From Strigops habroptila (taxonomy: Eukaryota > Chordata > Aves > Psittaciformes > Psittacidae), in contig NC_044282.2 in the NCBI RefSeq assembly GCF_004027225.2, forward strand, positions 48,700,576-48,764,575: a stretch of DNA of 64,000 bases, read 5' to 3'. The position numbers were made by a program, and so were the translations under genes. This document shows, one piece after another, positions 51,621 to 64,000 of this stretch; within the stretch, counting starts at the first letter, position 1, and every line of letters starts with the position of its first letter. A model generated the notes under the pieces. It searched no databases. It was given only the letters and a program-made list of their open reading frames with translations, and was not told where the DNA came from.

Positions 51621-52833
51621 AACTTCAACTATTGCTTTACCAGTTTAAAAAGTCTCATTTAGAGATTTAGGCACAGCTGACTTTTTTTTTTAATTTATTT
51701 TTTGTTTGTTTCTTTGGCTGTCAGAATGGAGGTGAGGACAGGCAATTCAGGCTGGAGGATCCAAGTGCAGATCTCTTTGGGATTCTCACCTAAGCCCCCT
51801 CAACATATTGCATTTGCTTTGCCACAGAGTATTATATTCAAGTTGAAACTAAATTTTTTTTTTGCTTGCAAGGAATGAAGAAGAAATGAAGGGTACACTT
51901 GTAAAGCTGCTAGAACTGCTGCTGCTTTCCCCTGTTCCTGCATATTTAGTGCTTGGGCAGCTGGGATGGAAGAGATCTGGTGGCAAGTTTGTAGGTAACA
52001 ACAAAGCGTATGTGTGGAGGAAAGAGCTGGGATGAATTTTGCTGATAGCTGCTTATTTGCTCAATAAGAATTGGCTTCCTGCTGAAGAAGGATTGAGGGA
52101 GCTGTTTCTCAAAGTACTGCTGGCTGTATAAATCATCTGAGACATGCACTCACTAATAAATTGTCTGTGGTTTTGTGTAGGGAATTTAACTCAAGTGAGC
52201 AGCCTAATGATCAGGTAACAGCATCTTCTACTTGAATGTGGCATACTCCAGCACTGAGAAAGACATAAGTGTCTCTAATGATGATGACACCTGTCAGGAA
52301 GGTGGATAATCTGGTAACTTGTTCTCATGCCCATGAAAGTTTAGCAGTAACATAATGTAAAGGAACCTCAACCAAAGATACTGAGAGCATCCCCACTTTG
52401 ATCACCCTCTGGGGTCTGGGACATGCAGGTGATTTGTGAATACAAAAGCAGGGAAAGCCACATTCCCATCAACCTCTACTAGCCCTTGGCTGTAAGATAG
52501 TGGGGATATATAGTAGTGGGAATATATGGTAGTGAAGATACTGGGTTGGCTCTTGGTCATTAAGTTACTCCATCATTATGAGAAAACTGCACTTGCAGCT
52601 GTTAATATTTATTCAACCCAAATTTAAAATAATTTTGTGATAAACTGATTTATATTTATGACAAAGGTACTATTTTTCAAAGACAAATACAGTGTCCAGA
52701 TGCAGCTGAAACATTTTAACATCTGTGAGCTTATACACATAACAATCATTAACATCACAAAGTAAAACCTTTTCTGCTGGCACAGTGTTATAAGGCAATG
52801 CCTTCTCACTATTTTAAAGAAATTCTCTCTTTG
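51621..52833. other. single-copy DNA, no gene seen
   Basis: T-runs occur at about 51681-51705 and 51855-51863. Three loosely similar units of TAGTGGGRATATA type at 52497-52545 form a minor local repeat. No coding evidence. Confidence 0.5.
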
Positions 52834-52849
52834 TTTTTTTTTTTTTTTT
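52834..52849. repeat. T16 homopolymer in T-rich DNA
   Basis: Sixteen T residues are followed by a T-rich stretch that reads, on the minus strand, as two AATAAA-containing words (about 52855-52880) just before an A-run. This is the layout of a transcript 3' end with tail. The sequence beyond is not recognised. Confidence 0.7.
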
Positions 52850-55413
52850 AATTTTTTATTTGTGTTTTATTTATTATTTGAATGGCACATACCGACCTTT
52901 GAGCATTCTTGGATCTTTTGCCCTATCTATGCTAATTTTTGTACCTGCTTGTAAAATCTTGCTGAAATTAACAGCAATCCACCTGCATGGTACTGTTTGC
53001 AGAATCAGCATCTTTAGTTCAGATTGCATTGTATTTGACTTGATTGTAAACAGCTTTAAGGTTTGGTTGTTTTGGTTTTTTTTTAACTGGGCAGGGTTTT
53101 TTTAATAGATTGTATGTTTTCTAATGTGACTGGACTGTTCTTTATCTAGTTTCTTTAGGTTTTTTTCCCATGTGAAATATATTTATTTTAAACTGAAATT
53201 TTAACTACCATAGTGAATTTGAGTTAGATCAGGTAGATAAAGTCAGATGATAAAACATTATCACAGGACACATTGAACCACATTCTTTCCCTTTAACAGT
53301 TACTTCCTCTTTTCATTTCACCCTTACATGTGTAAGTAGTTTAGACAGTAAAGGCAGTGTGATAGAGATGGCTGAGTCCTCAGAAAGAAAAGTAGGCAAA
53401 ATTATCAGCTTTGATTCTTGGGCAGATTGCTCCTGCTACCTTGACTTGCAGAGGTGCAGAGGCCTCTCTGTGTGCTCTAGTCACATTGAAACTGGTTGAA
53501 TACGTTAGCCATGCTCTGATCACCAGCTTGTGCAAGCACATCTTTTCATACAGACATATCCTGCCACAGGCTATATCTACCGATGATCACTTTTTGACTT
53601 TATTTTGTGCAGTATGAGGATGATTTTTGACATTCACAGATTTAGACACACAATTTCAGCTTTATCTGAGATGAGTCAGCTATCAGAGACTTCTAAATCT
53701 CTCCATCAGGGAGGCCCAGTGCCAATTTTGTGAACTTATAATAGGCAGCAGCTGGTGGCCTGGGTCTCAGCATCCGGACCTTGCCATAACATAACTACTA
53801 CTGTAAATACTACTGATAATATCCAGCTGTGAAAGCCAGGTCACTGCAGCATAGCTCTGCTGGGCCATTCACTTGATTGCAGAGGGAAAGAGCCAATGCG
53901 ATGAGGTTACTGCAGGCAGCCCTCATCCTCCCAGGACAGCTGTCCTTTGCCAGCAAATATCTCCTCTGCTTTGCATTGGTGGCATGATAAATAGCCACAT
54001 CTTTTGCACAGATGCATTTAAGGTCTAATCTTGTACAGTTCTCCATTTTCTCCAGGGAAAATGTCCTCAGGAAGAGAAGCAAATACTGAATCTAATAGCT
54101 TTACTATTGGGTTGGCTCAGAATTCTTTTCCCCTTTTCCTATTTAACTTGGGTGTCATTCATGAATGTTTACACTGAGACTTATGTTGTTGGTGTGGTTT
54201 ACATTCAGCCATTAGTATTTCAAAGAAACTTGAATCTATTTTCACTTCCCATTTGCATCGTGGAAAGATCAATGTACCCCATGGGGGATTTTCTGCTTCT
54301 CACCATGTGTACAATTTTTTTTCTTTTTGGAAAAACCAACACACAAGAGAGGATGTGGAGATGGTTCTGTAAAAAGAAACCAACAAAATAAGCAGTTCCT
54401 TCTACTTTATCGCTGTAATTATAGACTGCGCACGCAGGCCTTCCTACTCTTGCAGATTATTTTTCAACATAGATCTTCAATCACATTTTAAATTGAAAAT
54501 AGCAGTTAATATGAAATATAAAGTTATGTTTTTGCAAGTCCAGTGTTAATTTTCAATCAGTATTCTTAGCAATAACACATCTGAAGAGGCTGATCTCAAC
54601 CTCTGGCTTCAAAATATTCCAAGTGAAACGCCTCGAATCAGCATCTTTTATGTATGCCACATGTTATGTTGGATATTAATGCTTAAAAATGCCCTGAGCT
54701 GGAGCTTCTGAGTATATCTGATATCCATAGATAACATCTGATTGAAGGTGGTTATATCAGGTCTGTGTGCTATGTAAAAGTACATTTAATTTGCAAGACA
54801 CCTTTCCACCAAGGCATGTTAACCCCTGATATAAACTATATCTTAAATACTAACAACACACCGTCTAAAAACAGTGCAGTGCCACATATTTAGATAAAGT
54901 GAGTATTTCTTTAAGGTTGGGCTGAAGAACAGGGAATTAAAAGCAGAATGTCTCAGATCAGAGGCCAGGGCATTCCAGATACCAGCAAAAATAAAGGCAA
55001 CACCTGTCGTGCAGAAACCCCTGCAGCACGGCTTCATCCCAGCTTGCAGGTTGGACTCCTGGCAAGATCTGTGGGCCCTAATCCATGAAGCTCAGCATAT
55101 AGCACAAGAAATTGTAGCATGATAAAACAACTGGTCCACCATTTTGATTGCAGTAACTTCCCTAAAGCTTTTCCTGGCTTTGTTAGACATATTTTTTATT
55201 TGGTTAGTAGATATATTGTACAGTGCTAACCCAAGCAAAGTACATATTGATTCCAATCACTGAAATATTAATCAGAACTTCCTATTATAGACTGTTCCCT
55301 CCCCACATAATTCTAATTATTTTAACTTTATATTGACATTTCTTAGTTGAACGCCTTTGAAAACAAAACACTTCTATATCCATAAGGCACTATAATATCT
55401 CTTTTTGCGTTTC
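52850..55413. other. single-copy DNA, no gene seen
   Basis: T-rich at 53,055-53,105. A block at about 54,440-54,700 is AT-rich, irregular and free of simple repeats, and could be conserved. I see no clear motif cluster there. Short frames only (94 codons at most). Confidence 0.45.
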
Positions 55414-55435
55414 TTTTTTTTTTTTTTTTTTTTTT
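55414..55435. repeat. T22 homopolymer
   Basis: Twenty-two T residues in a row, the longest homopolymer in the window. It gives the polylysine end of a chance 103-codon minus frame. Confidence 0.9.
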
Positions 55436-57894
55436 GTCTGGTACCATGAGCTTGAAACGTATTCTTTCTGGCATAAAAATCGAAAAAATCTGAACAGGAT
55501 ATCACATCTCATAAAGAAACTATGCATATTACACAAGGTTTCAAATGTAGAAACGGATACTTGCAAAACTTGTGTCTCAAAATGTAACAGAAGCATTTCA
55601 AAACAGCAGCAGCTGCATGCACCCGATTTGTATTTCCTCAACATCATCCAGAGGCAGATTTTTACAGAACTGGCTATAGTGTTTGCAAAAAATGTATGCA
55701 CTTGCTTCTAGGTAGGACACATTACTGTTAGGTACTGAAAAGCTATGTAATTGATTCCAACTCAAAAGATGAGACCTTCACACAACCTTCAGGTGTTATA
55801 GCGATAATTTTTTACATGCCCGGTTCATTCAAGCAGAATCTGTTACAGTGCTGGAAATCACCAGATGGTGCTGTTAAAGATAGCCATGCAAGTTCTGCTC
55901 AAAGGAATACGTAGTCAGTTATGCTTTGGAAGAAATACTACATGAGGAACGGTGGGGGTTTTTAAATGGATTTGCTTGCCCATCAGTTAACCTCACTTCT
56001 GATTTCTGTTTGATGTAACCTGTACCCCAGGTACTCCACAGCACCAACGATGTGCTATTTCTGTGCTATGAAAATGCACTGCAGAACATGTTTACAGAAG
56101 TGTTTAGAGGGTGGGAATATTTAGTGGCCCATGTGTCTGCCAGGGCAGCCCAGTGAAGGTGTTGGTTAATTGGTCCCAGTGCAGATGGACCACTTCAGGT
56201 AGGGATCTGGCTTAATGTTTGCTCTCTCATGTTTGATCTCACTGCTAGCACTGAAAACAAAGGGGTTCAGTTAGCTCCAGTAAAAGTGTTGCCATTTTTT
56301 TCTAATGTGAAACTGCCTAATTCCACAATACCATTTTATATAGACTACTGTACTACCTCTAATGCTAAAGACTTTTAGACCATATGAATGGGTCATATTT
56401 AGACCATTGTCCTACAGTAGAAGTGCTTCACAGTTCACCGCTGGCTCTTTGAGCTATCTTTCCCTTAAACCACTTAAAAAAAGTTGTAAAATGCAGTTCA
56501 CAGTTTATTCCTGCTGGGGAATTCTTATATCAACCTCTGAACTTCCGTATTTCTGGACTGAGAAAAATGGGTGCACTGTTTCTTCTCATAAACAAGTTGT
56601 TCCCATGTTCTGTGGGAATGTTTATATCTAAGAGCGCTCCATGTGCAGGTGGTGACCTGCAGCAGTAAAGTACTTCCCACTGCACCCAAACTGACCCTTT
56701 ATTTGTTAGTTACACTCAGCTTCAAACTGGAAGTTGTGTGTCTTCAGTTGAACAGTATTTCTAGTGGTCCAAAGAATGAATCCTCAGCATCTGAAATTAG
56801 CTTTTCAATGATCTGCTCCAACGCTAGTAATCTTAAACACTCGGAACCTACATTTACAGACCTACTTTTGTTCTGACCTGGATTATGTTTAGCAAATATG
56901 TCTCAAAGTCCTGGGGTCTTACAGCAAAAATAGTATGTACTTTATATAGTGCTTATTTAAGAAATTCAAAGTGTGTAAAAAAATTAGAGCAAATTCAAGA
57001 ATTATCCTATCTTATGAAATAACGTTTCATTGCAGTATTCAGTTTAGCAGTGTGTAGACTGAGGACGTGTCATGTTAAGGATTATGAAGAGACATAACAA
57101 ATCTGAATAAGCTGTAGAGTCTTTATTTTCAAGCCTTTTCTCTAACCAATACCTATTTACTGGGATCAAGCTCTGTGTAGAATTCTGATTGCTACAGAAA
57201 GCAATTTATTTTTAGAAGAAAACAAGCTATTAAGCTTTTTTCTTTATCCTGTTCACTGTAGGAAGTGGTGAACAGAGTTTATAACTTTGATAATGAATTT
57301 TTGTAAGTGTTTTGCAAATAATTGGTCACAAAATGGGATATGGAACACACAGAGCCAAAGAATAACTCTCCTATTCCCAGAAGTGAGATGTTGAAAAGAT
57401 TAAGGTGTGTGCCCCATGTGTGACAGGGAAAAATGAGGTCAAGTCCCAGTTCAACATACCAGAAAGTCTAGATGGACTTTCAAGATCTGGTGCTTTACCT
57501 GGAAAGAAGATTGATATATTGCTATAAAATTGAATTTGATGGACTGTGTCAAAGAGAAGGAAATTGAGCATCAATTGCCAGTAGTGGGGAGGATAGCTAA
57601 TTCGACATGCTTACTCCAGAATGTAAGTACTGAGTATGTGGACTTTATTCATAGCAGACAAAGGTAGCATTTGCAAAAAACCAGCATTTATTCTTGAATA
57701 ACAGCAGGCATGTAGGAAATTAACTATAAATAGAGCTATTCTAATAGAGCTATTCTGTGCAAACTGTCCCTATAGGTAACATTTAATAGTCAACTTTCTT
57801 TGGAAAATTGGCAAGATTTTTTCTGAATATCTAATTTTTCCTCAGAGAGAGAGAGATAGAGGTATGTAGAGTATCCATTTCAAAATACTTAATG
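55436..57894. other. single-copy DNA, no gene seen
   Basis: Frames of 89 and 77 codons at 56362-56631 and 56643-56876 (plus) have no recognised domain. A short GA run (GAGAGAGAGATAGA) lies at about 57846-57859. Confidence 0.5.
57729..57756. repeat. 14-bp perfect tandem duplication
   Basis: AATAGAGCTATTCT occurs twice without gap or mismatch. Confidence 0.85.
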
Positions 57895-58175
57895 CTGCAC
57901 TGATTGATGGCTCAATGAATGCCAATGGAAGCAGTGATTCATCCATGATTAATTTACATTATTTTTTTACCCTTTATTTGTACAACTATAGTTTAAAATT
58001 GTTATTTATCCAAATTATAGTAGCAGCTAGGCATTTCTCTGAGGATCTGAGCACTTTCATGCTATCTGTTGTGTCAGATGTAGTTAAAAATTAGATTAAT
58101 CATGCTGAAAGATTCACAATTAAAGCATAAAATTGCACATATATGGTATGTGAGTTAAACAGACAAATGGAGAGA
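57895..58175. promoter_or_regulatory. candidate conserved non-coding element with PBX-HOX site
   Basis: TGATTGATGG at 57901-57910 fits the PBX-HOX composite site. AT-rich words with homeodomain cores follow: CATGATTAATTTAC near 57945, TTAGATTAATCATG near 58091 and ACAATTAAAGC near 58117. No simple repeat and no open frame are present. The evidence is motif content only. Confidence 0.3.
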
Positions 58176-59807
58176 AGGTAAGAGAGCAGTGAAACAAACA
58201 TGATCAGCATAATAAGTTGCATCCTTTACATCCCAGCTGTCTAGCCTTTGTGCAGGACACAGAAAGCCTCACAGCAGAGGTGAGCAGGCAATTAGAAGAG
58301 GGTGATTTAGTGGATCACAACTACTGAAAGCAAGGAAGGGCAGAGGACACCTGGACACAGGAGACATACAGACTGAACACCTGACAGAGCAAGAAGGAAT
58401 GCTGGTAGATTGATACAAAACAATGTACTGCTTGTTAAACTGTTGTTTCTTGGAAAAAAAAAAAAAGATACTAATGGAAAGCAGCTGGATTTTCAAGAAA
58501 AGATTACCAGAAGAAGAGATTCACTTTACCTCATCTCTGATATTTAAAAGTTAGGTTAGTTAGAGCTGGACAGCCATGTCCAGGATGTAATTCATCTTCT
58601 TCAAATTAAGGATCTAGGGTGGATGGAATTAATCACCATTTACAGTCACCTGTTTCTTTTCACTGACTATTGAAGCAGCCAAAATGACCAGTGTACACTA
58701 GACGTACATCTAGATATGATAAGGAGGTGAGATATATACTCTAGATGAAGACCCAGCATAGTCTGTTAATCATTGTGTTCATAGATCTTGTATTAGGACA
58801 CATCTTTATCTGCCCTATTTGATACTTGGGTTTGTTGTATACAAATGAGGAATTCAAATTCTGTAATTCTGACATAACTGAATTTGTGTGTGATACGAAG
58901 GTGAAGTAAAAAATTGTCACACATGGCCATGGATCTGGGAGGCAGCCCAGGGTCTATATGTCCATCCTTTCCTGCTAGAGGTATGAGTGTCACAAACCTT
59001 TTAATAAAGTTGTTGCTTTATTTGGAGTTACTGTTCCTCACTCATGTGAATTTCTTCTTTCAAAACCTTTTCTTAGATAAACAGTAGGAGATTCATCTTG
59101 ATGTCACAATATGACCTTTTACTTCTAAGATAAACTCCTTCTGTTTCAAAACAGCTGAGTGATTCTTATGAAAACCTTTCAGAGTCAGAACCACAGCACA
59201 AGAAAAAAGTACTGCTCTGAATCTTTTCTGTTTAGGTGAAAGAAATAATTTATTCTAAACTATATCCTTTTGGGGATTGTGACTGAAAGTAGAAATAACT
59301 ATTGGGGTATCAATAGATTTAATGGCTAGCAGACTGCTTCAGTCTAGGCTAGGGCAAGACAATTTGAATCATGAGTGTGCTAGGCTGTGTCTGTAATATG
59401 ACTTAGGGATCACCCTCTGGGTGGAGGACAAGTGACATGGAAAGACTTTCATTCACTTAAATCCTCTTTCCAACCAAAATCAGAATCACCCTTACTGGGG
59501 ATAGTCGCTGGCTCACACTGAACCCTGACCCCAGTCTGGGTATTGCATGTGGGAATGTAAGTTGGCTTCAGGTGAAGACCACACATGGAAGTGTGCCAGC
59601 CATGCACCAGCATGGATCAGGCATGAGTGCTCAATTCAAGTCTGGGCCAGGTTTAATTTATTAATACAGATACAACAGAACTCACCAGGTCCATAATGAC
59701 AGGCAGCTAAGTTATTGAGTGATGAAGGGTTATGAGTCAATTCCCAGTTTGTGGGGCTCAGGTGGAGTAGCAAGGAAGGAAAACAAGAACATTAAGAACT
59801 CAAAGAC
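58176..59807. other. single-copy DNA, no gene seen
   Basis: An A-run of 13 lies at about 58455-58467. Frames are 75 codons or fewer. Nothing else is supportable. Confidence 0.5.
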
Positions 59808-59862
59808 AATAGAATGGTTCAGTAGGAAAAGACCTACAATTATTATCTAGTCCAACTGCCAA
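59808..59862 (-). mobile_element. worn CR1 3' tip
   Basis: AATAGAATGGTTCAGTAGGA, then AAAGACCTACAATTATTATC and TAGTCCAACTGCC match the minus-strand reading of the CR1 3' UTR (TAGAATGGTT...GGAA.AGACCT...ATCATCTAGTCCAAC). Divergence is high and the fragment short, so it is an old insertion. Confidence 0.7.
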
Positions 59863-62800
59863 CTTTCCACCTGGAAAGTTTTCATAAAAATGTGTCTGTC
59901 TTCATCAAAAGAAAACCTTCCCAAGGGTTGATTTACACAGTGTCTTCCCTTTCTTCTCAGGCTGTGAAGAAACCTTAGTCTTGGCCACCTGGAGGCTGTT
60001 GATTTATTTGCAGGGTTGGCTGTGAACTTGGCAGTGGGGTTGTTCTGAGATCTCTGAAGAAAGATCAGTACACTTCATTTTGCCCTTCTCTGTGCCAGAA
60101 ATGGTATAGGTAAAACTAGTTGTGGTCAGATTGTGCCTTGAATTTGTACTAGAGATTTCTCCTCTACTAGAAAACAACTGTAAGATCTGCAACATCAAGT
60201 ATCACTTGAGAGGTGGTTAGCGCTGGTGTTAGAAGAAACAGAGGATAACAATTCATTGTCATCATCTGCTTTAAATATAGTGATACAATTCATGGGGACT
60301 CAACACACAGGATATTGTGAGAATATGGCCACTGGAGCTGTGCAGAGAGAAGAGAGGACTTATATCTCCTGCATGCTGACAGATGTTTCGTCTGGCTGTT
60401 TAACATTCAAAAGGCTAGGAGGTTTTTCAGAGTTAAGTCTTAAGACTAAAGGTGTCCTGAAGGAAAAGTAAGAATGCAGTGGTGAATTAACACTACATTA
60501 ACCATTACTAAAATCACTGCAAGAAATTTAGCAAACTGGAGGGCAAATTCACATCTACGCTAAGAAACTTGAAGCAGCTCTGACAACATAGTGTCAAGCT
60601 CATTTTTGAGTGCCTGGAAAGGGATCACTGTAATCAGTTCCAGAAACCTGACTGTGGCTGTCAATTCTCTGCTTACAAACTCACACAGAAACAGCAATGT
60701 CAATGGATGTTTTCATGGGGCCCCAAACTAAGGTTCCAGGTTATCTAGCAGATCTAGTTATAGCCTCTGCAAGCTGGAGTTAAGGTACACAACACACAGA
60801 GGAATATCTTTCTGCTCTCATGATTCTTTGACGGCATGGTGAGGAAAGGTGCCTTCCATGAGGCTGTGTGAACATGTAATAAGCAATATTTGATAGAAGG
60901 CATGAATTTATTCATATGTAGTAACAGAGGAAGGGCAGCCACAGCATTGTACAGGTGCTCTGTGCCTGTGCTTTCTGGACATTAAACATACCTTTCAAAA
61001 AGCAAATCCACCCAGCTGCATGCTCTTGAACTCCATACAGAGGATGTTCAAATCAGAAACTCTTAATTTTCAAACATTTCTGCACACATAGTGGATTCAT
61101 GTATGCAAAGTCAGGAATGTGCATGAAGTATGATGTTTCTGGAAATAACTAACATAGGTTCTCTCACCTCTTCTGTATCACCTCGGACATTTAGACTACT
61201 GACTTACAGGGGCAGAGACTTTATATTACCACATGATCCTCTAACACCAAGAAAGAAAGAAGTTTCCACTAAGCTCTTTAGACAAATATATATTTAAAAA
61301 ACTGAGAAGCCATCCCAAACTCCACACTTCAGAGGATGCTATGTTGCAAAATAGCCAAAGAATCATAGCCACAGAGAGGCTATGGGTGCTGTATAACATA
61401 ATGTAAAAAAGTGGGTACTGCCTCAGAGCTCATAAGGAGCAAAATCTCTGTTGGGTTCTTCTCAAGTTTCCCTTATGTATGGAAATTGCATCTTCAAAAT
61501 GAAGATTGATCATTGACTGGTCCATAGTGAGGGTAGAGAGAGGCAATCTTGTGTGAACAGGAGAGCATGCAATGATCTAACTTTATTTTCTGCCTTGTGT
61601 AACAGAGAGCTCAGCCCTAACTAGGTCAAGCACAGTCAGCCCCACATATTGGTTCACAATCTTGGCTTAAAGGGACAACATCCTATGACATTCAGCAGGA
61701 TTATTTGAAGGGCAAAATTTGAAGGTACATTAAATCAATAATAAATCACTGGAAGAGGTTTGAAGTGCAAAGCCCTCAAAAAACATGTTGAAAGTCCAGA
61801 AGGATGAAAACAAGGCTAGCTAAATAAAGATAAACTCGCTTCCACATTTATTTAGTTTTTTTTAACCTGTAAACTATTTTCAACCTGGAGGATTTGAAAC
61901 ATAAGACTAAAATCTCCTTTAGACAATGATTTACACCTTGCATACCAATAACTTGCTTAGAGTTTAAAGTGTTGACACGCAATATGTTCTGTCCTTATCC
62001 CTGGCATCAGATGATGTGCTGAAATGCAACATGCAGGCTCTGAAAGTTAGCTCAGAGCTCTGATTCCTATCAAGCAATGAGGTTATAGGAGGAAACCAGA
62101 TGGAAGTTCTGCAGGTTAACCACAGACATAACTGAAATAAAACTCTCAGCAGCAGTGATGGTCCATTTTGATTCTATGCTTTTTAGAAAATAGGCATTAC
62201 AAGAATAAGACTGCTGCTTGTGCCCACATCACTGCACATTAGTACCACTTCTATACAGATTTATATGGAACTAAAAAGGGTCAGTTATTTTTTCAATGCT
62301 GTGCCACAGATGGGAATCCTTTCTGAAGGATCTCAGTATCTGAGAATATATTAGTAAAACAGAGGGGAGAGGTAAGAGCCCTATGTTGCCAGTCTTTTGA
62401 GACCAGGGCAATTTAGTTTCCTATTGCAGAACAAACTTCAAGATCATCTCCCTGAACTCTCATGGTCAAGCATTTGATGGATTTAGTGGACTTGGGATGT
62501 ACTTTATTACTCTTGAGTATTATTAGAGAAACTCCACATGGTTTCAAGGTTTCCTCAAATTACTGTACAGTTTGATGATGATTTTCTCTGTATTCAGTTG
62601 CTGGTATGATTACGTGTATATTGACCAGCAGCCTCAGTACCATAATGCCGGAGATGTAAGTTTAAACTTAAAATAAAAGAGGTGTCCAGCCTGAAGCTGT
62701 AATCATTGAGGTACAAGGGTGGAATGTGACCAGTGCTCTAAATGTAAATGGGACTTTTAACAGATTAAACACACAGAAGTCTGTTTTGTAAGCACACAGT

Positions 62801-64000
62801 CAAAGGTAGTGGCAACAGCTGCTAACTCCAAAAGAATGCAGAAAGCCCTTGTATTCTGGCTAGTGCTGTGAATCTGATGCTGGTGGACATTCATGGCACA
62901 CATTCAAAACAGGTCCCTGTAATGCATCTGAAAGAGCTCTGGGCTACCACAAAGCAGGGCATGCTCATTCTTTTACAAACTACCTTTATACCTCCTTCCC
63001 CTCAGGAATAGCTTTGGCTTCACAAGGTATGAAAAGAAAATGAGAGAATGACCCTAAGGTGGTGATATAATTAGCATAAATGAGAACAGAGTTCACAGTG
63101 TCGTTTAAGTGAGCTTTCCCAGACTTGGATGCTTGGTGGAGTTATTACAATCACATCTATGTTTTGGGAAGGCAATGGATTCAGAGAAGCTCTGAGTCCC
63201 TTTTTTTTTCTGGATTCCTGGAGTCTACAAAGGTAGTTGTTACTACTGGTAAGGAAATACATTCGAGAGAATTTCAGCAGTGATTAGTTTATGGTGATTT
63301 ATTTGACATAATTTCCAGGTGCCTGAATTGCCATAGATTATGGAGGTGGCTTCACTCCTAGCTGTGGTAAATGGTGGAGATAAGACTGGAAGCTCTCTGA
63401 AAACTACAGAGCTCTTCCTGAGCTCTCTTCAGTGTTAATATCTGGATTCCATAGACAGCCAGACCTATTCTTTCAGTTTCTTAGATGGCTTCTTCCTGTA
63501 ACATTTCCTTTGCAACATACTCTTAAAAGGCTGCCAGCCCTAAAAGAAATTCACTTGCTATTCTTTTACTTTGCTAAGAGTTTGATGTTTTCTCTAGGAA
63601 GAAAAGCATATTAGCTATCAGCAAGTACTGAAATTCCTACAGTTTTTGTTGCTGTTCTATAGTGAAAGTCTGATTTAATAGATTTCTTTATGATGTTCCA
63701 GTGGGCCTTCATTTAGTTTCACTGTCACACAGGAAAGAGTAACAATTAGATTTGCCTTTAAGAGCTTTTGAATGGTTTCTTCTTTAGCTGTGTTTTCTTG
63801 CATGAAACCTACTTTGAAGGCTTTTTAAACTGTAGTCTCTTTCTGAAGAGTTTAGTATAACAGTATTCTGAACTTGATTCTGTGCAAATTGTGTAGACGT
63901 TTCACTTACTGCAGGTGAAGAGTCCTTTTGATTTAAACTACTCCACAGTATCCAGACCCTGAAGAATTCAATCCAAAATACCTGGATTCTAGGAGCCTCT
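59863..64000. other. single-copy DNA to the window end, no gene seen
   Basis: Frames of at most 81 codons, no retroelement tails and no notable tandem repeats. The window ends inside this stretch, so a gene could begin just beyond. Confidence 0.5.

Noticed and set aside
54107..54391. Possible mariner-type element (GGGTTGGCTCAGAATTCTTT at the left, GGAAAAACCAAC at the right)
   Set aside because: The two ends are not convincing inverted repeats, no transposase trace lies between them, and the 94-codon frame has no DDE-type signature.
55390..55701. 103-codon minus frame ending in a lysine run
   Set aside because: The lysines are the T22 homopolymer read on the other strand. The rest is unrecognised.
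1..64000. CRISPR arrays, operons, bacterial promoters, tRNA or rRNA genes, telomeric TTAGGG arrays
   Set aside because: Looked for by eye on both strands and not found. The retroelement content places the DNA in a vertebrate nuclear genome.

Overview
The window reads as a gene-free stretch of a bird nuclear genome, intergenic or deep-intronic. The sequence is AT-rich. It has no operon-like packing, no multi-exon coding signal and no open frame over about 150 codons outside retroelements. The main clue to the organism is a set of CR1 (chicken repeat 1) LINE copies. Each is cut off at its 5' end, and most keep the 3' tip with the short tandem ATTCTATG-type repeat typical of avian and other reptilian CR1. 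A second clue is a degraded solo LTR that resembles, from memory, a common avian ERVL-type family. I cannot name the species or the chromosome.

Layout. Positions 1-12,420 are single-copy DNA with a possible conserved non-coding block near 7.84-8.29 kb and a GC-richer patch near 10.0-10.3 kb. A frameshifted CR1 lies at 12.42-13.06 kb (minus). After 7.9 kb of single-copy DNA comes the largest element, a 1.5-kb CR1 at 20.94-22.43 kb (minus). It keeps about 430 codons of reverse transcriptase interrupted by one visible in-frame stop. The rest of the window holds another CR1 at 30.46-30.94 kb (plus), an ancient low-copy repeat at 32.70-32.78 kb, and a rearranged CR1 fossil at 36.66-36.91 kb (plus). 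The solo LTR at 39.69-40.48 kb (minus) is flanked by perfect 5-bp target duplications. Two CR1 tips follow at 46.55-47.01 kb (plus), then a 0.5-kb CR1 at 48.50-48.99 kb (minus) and a CR1 tip remnant at 59.81-59.86 kb (minus).

Between these lie AT-rich blocks dense in homeodomain, POU and PBX-HOX type sites (near 7.84-8.29, 34.2-34.4, 51.1-51.6 and 57.9-58.2 kb). I flag them as candidate conserved regulatory elements, which only an alignment could confirm. Smaller items are perfect 20-bp palindromes, a dyad of AP-1 sites, a Z-DNA-prone stretch, homopolymer runs and several two-copy tandem duplications with periods of 14-39 bp.

Nothing here encodes a functional protein that I can support, and I found no new biological system. 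The useful content is retroelement history plus a few candidate regulatory blocks.
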